Part shown: positions 60,523 to 64,000 of the stretch, in pieces
Numbering within the stretch: the stretch's first letter is position 1
Layout: every line of letters starts with the position of its first letter
Assembly (NCBI RefSeq): GCF_001570545.1
Contig: NZ_BBXD01000009.1
Location: 62,001 to 126,000, forward strand
Source of the DNA: Herbidospora mongoliensis
GTDB taxonomy: Bacteria > Actinomycetota > Actinomycetes > Streptosporangiales > Streptosporangiaceae
DNA: 64,000 bases
Direction: 5' to 3'
Translations under genes and position numbers: made by a program
Notes under the pieces: generated by a model
What the model saw: the letters and a program-made list of their open reading frames with translations, nothing else
Database searches by the model: none
What the model was told of the DNA's origin: nothing

Positions 60523-62076
60523 TCAGTGCTGGTCGACGAGCACGAGGCGGGGTTCCTCCGCGTGGGTGCCCTCGTGGACGAATTCCGTCAGGTCCTTGAG
60601 CGTCTCGGCGTGGTGCGTCTGGAGGCCGTAGCCCTGCGCGATGGCCAGCGGGTCGATGCCGCCGATGTCGAGGTAGTCGCCTCTCGGGACCTCCAGCAGG
60701 TCGGCGAACTGCTCCAGCGCGCGGTACCGGCGGTTGGCGCAGATCACGAACGTCACCGGCACGTGGTGGCGGGCGGCGGTCCACAGGGCCGACGGGGTGT
60801 AGTGCATCGCGCCGTCGCCGATCAGGGCGATCACCGGACGGTCGGGGCGGCCCAGCGACAGGCCGATCGCGGCCGGGAGGCCCCAGCCGAGGCCGCCGGC
60901 CGCCGGGTAGAAGAGGGACTTCGGGCGGGTGATGGTGAGGCGGTCCCGCAGCGGGTCGGCCGAGGTCCACTCGAAGGCGATCATCGCGTTGGCGGGTTTG
61001 CCGTGGTCGACGGCGTCGAGGATGGCCTCGGCGGTGAAGGGCTCGGCCTCGGGGAGGAAGTGGCTCTTGGGCAGCGGGCGGTCGCTTCTCTCGACCGTGT
61101 CGACCAGTCTGACCAGGGCGTCGGTCGGGTCGCCGAGGAGGAATCGGCCCATGGGGGCGCGGGCGGCCTCGCCGGGGTCGTCGGTGATGGCGTACAGACG
61201 GACCCCGCTCGGCAGGAAATCGGCCTGGCTGGGAGCGTGGTAGCGGAAGACGGGCGTGCCGACGCAGAGCACGACGTCGTGGCCCATGAGCTTGTCCGCC
61301 ACGGCGCCCACCGCCGACGGGAGAACGCCCTGGTAGCTGGGGTGGCGGGTGGGGAACGGCGCCCTCGGGGCGCTGGGCGCGGTCCAGACGGCCAGGCCGA
61401 TCTTGTCGGCCAGGGCGACGGCGGCCTCGAAGCCCTCTTCGGTGTCGGCGCCGGGGCCGAGGATCAAGGCGGGGGTCTCCGCGTGGTTCAGGGCCTCGAT
61501 GACTTCTTTGAGGTCCTTCACGATCGGGGCGCCTTCGACGGTTCTGGCCAGCAGGTGGGTCAGCGCGGCCTCGTCGGCGGGTTCGCTCCAATCGTCCAGC
61601 GGAATCGACAGGTAGACCACACCGCGCGGTGAGCTCTGCGCGAGCAGGAGCGCCCGGGAGAGCAGGGCGGGGCCGTCTTCCGGGCGCAGGGGCTCGCCGG
61701 CCCATTTGACCAGCGGATCTGTCAGCTTCGTGGGGTCGGCGTTGGTCAGCATGGCCTCGATGGGGACGTAGCGGCGGGCCTGCTGGCCGGCCAGCACGAC
61801 CATCGGGGTGTGGCAGGACGCCGTGTTGGTGAGGCAGCCCATGGCGTTGCCGGTGCCGGAGGCGGCGTGCAGGTTCAGGAAGCCGGTCGTGCCGCTGGCC
61901 TGGGCGAATCCGTCGGCCATCGCGATGGCGGCGCCTTCCTGGAGAGCCAGGTAGTAGGGGATGTCGGCGGGGAGCCCGGTCAGGAAGGACAGCTCGTTGG
62001 AGCCCGGGTTGCCGAAGACCGCCTTCACGCCGTGGTGGCGCAGCACCGCGTAGAAGGCTTCGCGCACGTCTGCCAT
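60523..62076 (-). CDS. mdlC: Benzoylformate decarboxylase (ThDP-dependent)
   Basis: A 517-residue ThDP enzyme. Catalytic residues of the mandelate-pathway enzyme are recognisable: Ser in NPGSNELSF, Glu in LALQEGAAIAMADG, His in LHAASGTGNAMG, and His in CVGTPVFRYH. The cofactor motif begins GDGAMHYTPSALWTAA and ends in ANRRY (the usual NN is NR). It converts benzoylformate to benzaldehyde and CO2. No mandelate racemase or dehydrogenase gene is nearby. ATG 62076 is preferred to an upstream start since MADVREAFYAVL is the family opening; the message may be leaderless. Confidence 0.88.
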   Translation of the reverse strand: MADVREAFYAVLRHHGVKAVFGNPGSNELSFLTGLPADIPYYLALQEGAAIAMADGFAQASGTTGFLNLHAASGTGNAMGCLTNTASCHTPMVVLAGQQARRYVPIEAMLTNADPTKLTDPLVKWAGEPLRPEDGPALLSRALLLAQSSPRGVVYLSIPLDDWSEPADEAALTHLLARTVEGAPIVKDLKEVIEALNHAETPALILGPGADTEEGFEAAVALADKIGLAVWTAPSAPRAPFPTRHPSYQGVLPSAVGAVADKLMGHDVVLCVGTPVFRYHAPSQADFLPSGVRLYAITDDPGEAARAPMGRFLLGDPTDALVRLVDTVERSDRPLPKSHFLPEAEPFTAEAILDAVDHGKPANAMIAFEWTSADPLRDRLTITRPKSLFYPAAGGLGWGLPAAIGLSLGRPDRPVIALIGDGAMHYTPSALWTAARHHVPVTFVICANRRYRALEQFADLLEVPRGDYLDIGGIDPLAIAQGYGLQTHHAETLKDLTEFVHEGTHAEEPRLVLVDQH

Positions 62077-62102
62077 TAAGTGAACATATCCGGATTTATC
62101 GG

Positions 62103-62114
62103 AATTGCGCAATT
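62103..62114. promoter_or_regulatory. 12-bp perfect palindrome in the mdlC/Nramp divergent region
   Basis: AATTGCGCAATT is perfectly palindromic and sits 27 bases upstream of the mdlC start, in an AT-rich stretch unlike the surroundings. Likely an operator for mdlC. Confidence 0.5.
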
Positions 62115-62169
62115 TACGGCATCACGTTTCATCGCTTACTCGATGCGGGAACATTTGACTCGGTGTGGC

Positions 62170-62199
62170 GATTTCCAAAACCTAACAAATAGGGAAATC
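62170..62199. promoter_or_regulatory. Nested inverted repeats before the Nramp gene
   Basis: Outer arms GATTTCC (62170-62176) and GGAAATC (62193-62199); inner arms CCTA (62181-62184) and TAGG (62190-62193). The site ends 3 bases before the GTG start, so a bound metal-responsive repressor (MntR/DtxR type) would block expression. Confidence 0.55.
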
Positions 62200-62202
62200 A
62201 CT

Positions 62203-63468
62203 GTGATTGCTCGCCCCAATCTCGCTAAATCCGGCATACATCCATCAAATCGGAAAGTTCCCGCGCTGGCGCCCATGTTGGGTCCTGCGTTCGTGGCGGC
62301 CATCGCCTACGTCGACCCGGGGAACGTGGCCACCAACCTGACCGCCGGGGCGACGCTCGGCTACCTGCTCGTCTGGGTCGTCGTGGCGGCCAGCCTCGTG
62401 GCGATCCTGGTGCAGTTCCAGGCGGCCAAGCTGGGGATGGCGACCGGGCTGAACCTGCCGGAGCTGTGCCGGCGGCGGTTCAGCCGGCGCGGCAGCCTCC
62501 TGTTGTGGGTGCAGGCGGAGATCGTCGTGCTGGCCACCGATCTGGCCGAGTTCGTCGGGGCGGCCATCGGGATGCAGCTGCTGTTCGGCATGCCGGTGTG
62601 GCTGTCGGCGATCACCACGGCGGTCGTCTCGCTGGCGCTGCTGGAGCTGCGGCGCAAGGGGCGCACCCGGCCGTTCGAGCTGATGAGCGCGGCGGCGCTG
62701 ATGTTCGTCGGCGCCGGGGTCGGCTACGACATCGTCGCGACCGGCCACCAGTCGGCGAGCGGGCTGGCCGCCGGGCTCATCCCCAGCCTGGGCGGCGCGG
62801 GCGCGCTGTTGCTGGCCATGGGGATCGTCGGCGCGACGGTCATGCCCCACGCGGTCTACCTGCACTCCGCCCTGGTGCAGGGGCGCGGGATGACGACCGA
62901 GGCGGCTCGCGCGCAGCCGGGGCTGGTGCGGCGGATCCTGCGGTGGGACTGCTCGCTGGCCCTCGGGGTGGCCACGGTCATCAACGTGTCGATGATCGCG
63001 CTCGGCGCCGGGCTCGGGGTCGCGAGCGGCGGCACCTGGACCGGCGACCTGACCGCCGCCCACGCCCAGCTCGGCACGCTGGCGGGCGGGTTCGCGGCGC
63101 TGGCGTTCGCGGTGGCGCTGCTGTCGTCGGGGCTGTCGTCGTCCGGGATCGGGACGCTCGCCGGTGACGTCGTGATGCGCGGGTTCCTCAACGTGCGGGT
63201 GCCCGTCCACCTGCGGCGGATCGTGACGATGACCCCGGCCGTGCTGGCGCTGCTGTCCGGGGTCTCGCTCACCGATCTGCTGGTGCTGAGTCAGGTGGTC
63301 ATCTCGCTCGGCGTGCCGGTGGTGCTGTTCCTGCTCGTGTACTTCTGCCGCGACCGCGAGCTGATGGGCCCGCTGGTGAACGCGCCCCTCACGACCTGGA
63401 TCGCCGGCACCGCCGCCGCGGTCGTCGCCCTGCTGGGCTGCTCGCTGCCGATCACGATGCTGTTCTGA
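62203..63468 (+). CDS. Nramp family divalent metal transporter (MntH-like)
   Basis: A 421-residue transporter with 11 helices. The metal-binding motifs are present: AYVDPGNVATN in helix 1 and VMPHAVYLHSALVQ in helix 6. It imports Mn2+ or Fe2+ with protons. The GTG at 62203 has AGGGAAA ahead of it; the frame is open further upstream, but that part overlaps the operator region and is AT-rich and non-coding in character. Confidence 0.9.
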   Translation: MIARPNLAKSGIHPSNRKVPALAPMLGPAFVAAIAYVDPGNVATNLTAGATLGYLLVWVVVAASLVAILVQFQAAKLGMATGLNLPELCRRRFSRRGSLLLWVQAEIVVLATDLAEFVGAAIGMQLLFGMPVWLSAITTAVVSLALLELRRKGRTRPFELMSAAALMFVGAGVGYDIVATGHQSASGLAAGLIPSLGGAGALLLAMGIVGATVMPHAVYLHSALVQGRGMTTEAARAQPGLVRRILRWDCSLALGVATVINVSMIALGAGLGVASGGTWTGDLTAAHAQLGTLAGGFAALAFAVALLSSGLSSSGIGTLAGDVVMRGFLNVRVPVHLRRIVTMTPAVLALLSGVSLTDLLVLSQVVISLGVPVVLFLLVYFCRDRELMGPLVNAPLTTWIAGTAAAVVALLGCSLPITMLF

Positions 63469-63692
63469 TGACCGTCCGGGGCAAGGTGCGGGTCTGCGCC
63501 GTGCTGACCGCCGTCTGTTTCCTGCTGGACGTCGACCTCCGGCTCACCCTGACGCTCCTTGCGCTGGCTTCACTTGCTCACGGGGTCGCTGGGATTGACG
63601 CGCGGCACGAAAAGCGGGTCGATCGGAGTGAAGGGAAATTGCGGGAGGTCCCTTTCGGGGAGGGCGAAACTCGCCGCGAGGACTTCGCGTGA
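63468..63692 (+). CDS. Small hypothetical protein, 74 aa
   Basis: Starts at an ATG sharing one base with the Nramp stop (TGATG). Residues 7-45 are hydrophobic (VRVCAVLTAVCFLLDVDLRLTLTLLALASLAHGV in outline), suggesting one or two membrane segments; the charged remainder overlaps the convergent cupin gene by 123 bases. It may be a real small membrane protein coupled to the transporter, but only the first part is convincing. Confidence 0.45.
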   Translation: MTVRGKVRVCAVLTAVCFLLDVDLRLTLTLLALASLAHGVAGIDARHEKRVDRSEGKLREVPFGEGETRREDFA

Positions 63693-64000
63693 GAACGCCG
63701 TCGCGGTGGCCCTATATCCGATGTCGGCGGGCATCGGCTGGTCGAAGAAAATGAGGAAGTGGATTTCCTCGTCGCCGATGACCTCGATGTGGTGCGGATA
63801 GGCCCTCGGCACGAAATAGACGTCGCCGGGGCCGAGCAGATATTCGTCCAGGCTGAGATCGGGGTCGAGCACGCGCATCCGCGCGTGGCCCTTGGCGACG
63901 TAGCCCATCTCGGCGGTCACCGGATGCCAGTGCGGCTCCCGCATGCCGCTCTCCTTGACGCGGAGCGAATACATCGAGATGTCGTCGAGCGCGGCCCAGA
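63570..64000 (-). CDS. Cupin domain protein (oxalate-decarboxylase-like), N-terminus outside the window
   Basis: The last 142 codons of a minus-strand gene that continues past the right edge (frame open through WAALDDISMYSLRVKESG). The cupin metal-binding set is visible: His pair and Glu in REPHWHPVTAEMGYV and His in YPHHIEVIG. The HWHP...E pattern with LRVKESGM just before it matches the second cupin of bicupins such as oxalate decarboxylase. An Mn2+ enzyme next to an Nramp transporter is suggestive. Confidence 0.82.
   Translation of the reverse strand, partial: WAALDDISMYSLRVKESGMREPHWHPVTAEMGYVAKGHARMRVLDPDLSLDEYLLGPGDVYFVPRAYPHHIEVIGDEEIHFLIFFDQPMPADIGYRATATAFSREVLAASFALPERDLPQFPFTPIDPLFVPRVNPSDPVSK

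Noticed and set aside
1-64000. CRISPR array or prophage
   Set aside because: No set of regularly spaced identical repeats and no capsid, terminase, integrase or tail genes were found.

Overview
The window is GC-rich, densely packed DNA from a Gram-positive actinomycete. The lineage call rests on a mycothiol-dependent formaldehyde dehydrogenase (mycothiol is made only by Actinomycetota), S-adenosyl methyltransferases of the DUF574 kind, a caspase/nSTAND/WD40 module with its small EACC1-like partner, many GTG starts and many 4-base ATGA/GTGA gene overlaps. A Streptosporangiaceae-like soil actinomycete would fit, but that narrower placement is inference. No phage, plasmid origin or CRISPR array was seen. 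The traces of mobile DNA are a decayed IS605-type tnpB relic and a gene cut off at the end of a tRNA-like sequence.

Layout. 1-4.7 kb: the start of an rRNA methyltransferase gene, a YchJ/SEC-C protein, a PEP-synthase/rifampin-phosphotransferase-like enzyme, a Tat-exported PhoX-type phosphatase and a small hypothetical. 4.7-6.2 kb: a MarR regulator divergent from a drug/metabolite exporter, with a perfect palindrome over both -10 regions. 6.2-12.6 kb: a catabolic block in which one minus-strand operon (thiolase, carotenoid/stilbene oxygenase, double HxlR regulator, alpha/beta hydrolase) faces a plus-strand thiolase and a DUF1295 reductase. 12.6-18.0 kb: a minus-strand operon whose core is a caspase-nSTAND-WD40 gene broken by six frame disruptions, preceded by an EACC1-like partner split in two, and followed by a helical-repeat protein and an acetyltransferase. 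18.1-21.6 kb: an ABC exporter whose gene junction has been triplicated, plus a winged-helix regulator and its membrane partner.

21.8-33.7 kb: secreted and housekeeping functions: a GH71/99-like glycosidase, RecD2 helicase, a thiolase-like protein, TetR, aldo/keto reductase, a YjbR-type protein, a chitin/cellulose-active LPMO, a DUF305 lipoprotein, a beta-propeller phytase, PadR and an SGNH esterase. 33.7-38.8 kb: an orphan FtsX-type permease; a leader peptide, overlapping hairpins, strong terminator and tRNA-like sequence abutting a truncated VanZ-like gene; then a fasciclin lipoprotein with a membrane-bound molybdopterin oxidoreductase. 38.8-49.7 kb: signalling and export: an MFS exporter, a translationally coupled pseudokinase and Ser/Thr kinase, a two-component system with a PepSY-like target, a SAM methyltransferase, and an ECF sigma factor with its coupled membrane protein. 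49.7-53.9 kb: the formaldehyde-detoxification pair mscR and an MBL-fold hydrolase, separated by a tnpB relic that has lost its nuclease core; then a methyltransferase and a bile-acid/sodium symporter. 53.9-59.0 kb: a complete sugar ABC importer (chvE-gguA-gguB) with its LacI regulator and an operator on the promoter. 59.0-64.0 kb: two small paired membrane proteins, a secreted hydrolase coupled to benzoylformate decarboxylase, an Nramp metal transporter behind an inverted-repeat-rich promoter, and the end of a cupin gene.

The strongest leads are the tnpB relic that keeps its right-end hairpin but has no room for the RuvC core, the eroded caspase/STAND conflict operon with a split EACC1, the attenuator-like leader with a tRNA and truncated VanZ gene, and the pseudokinase/kinase pair.
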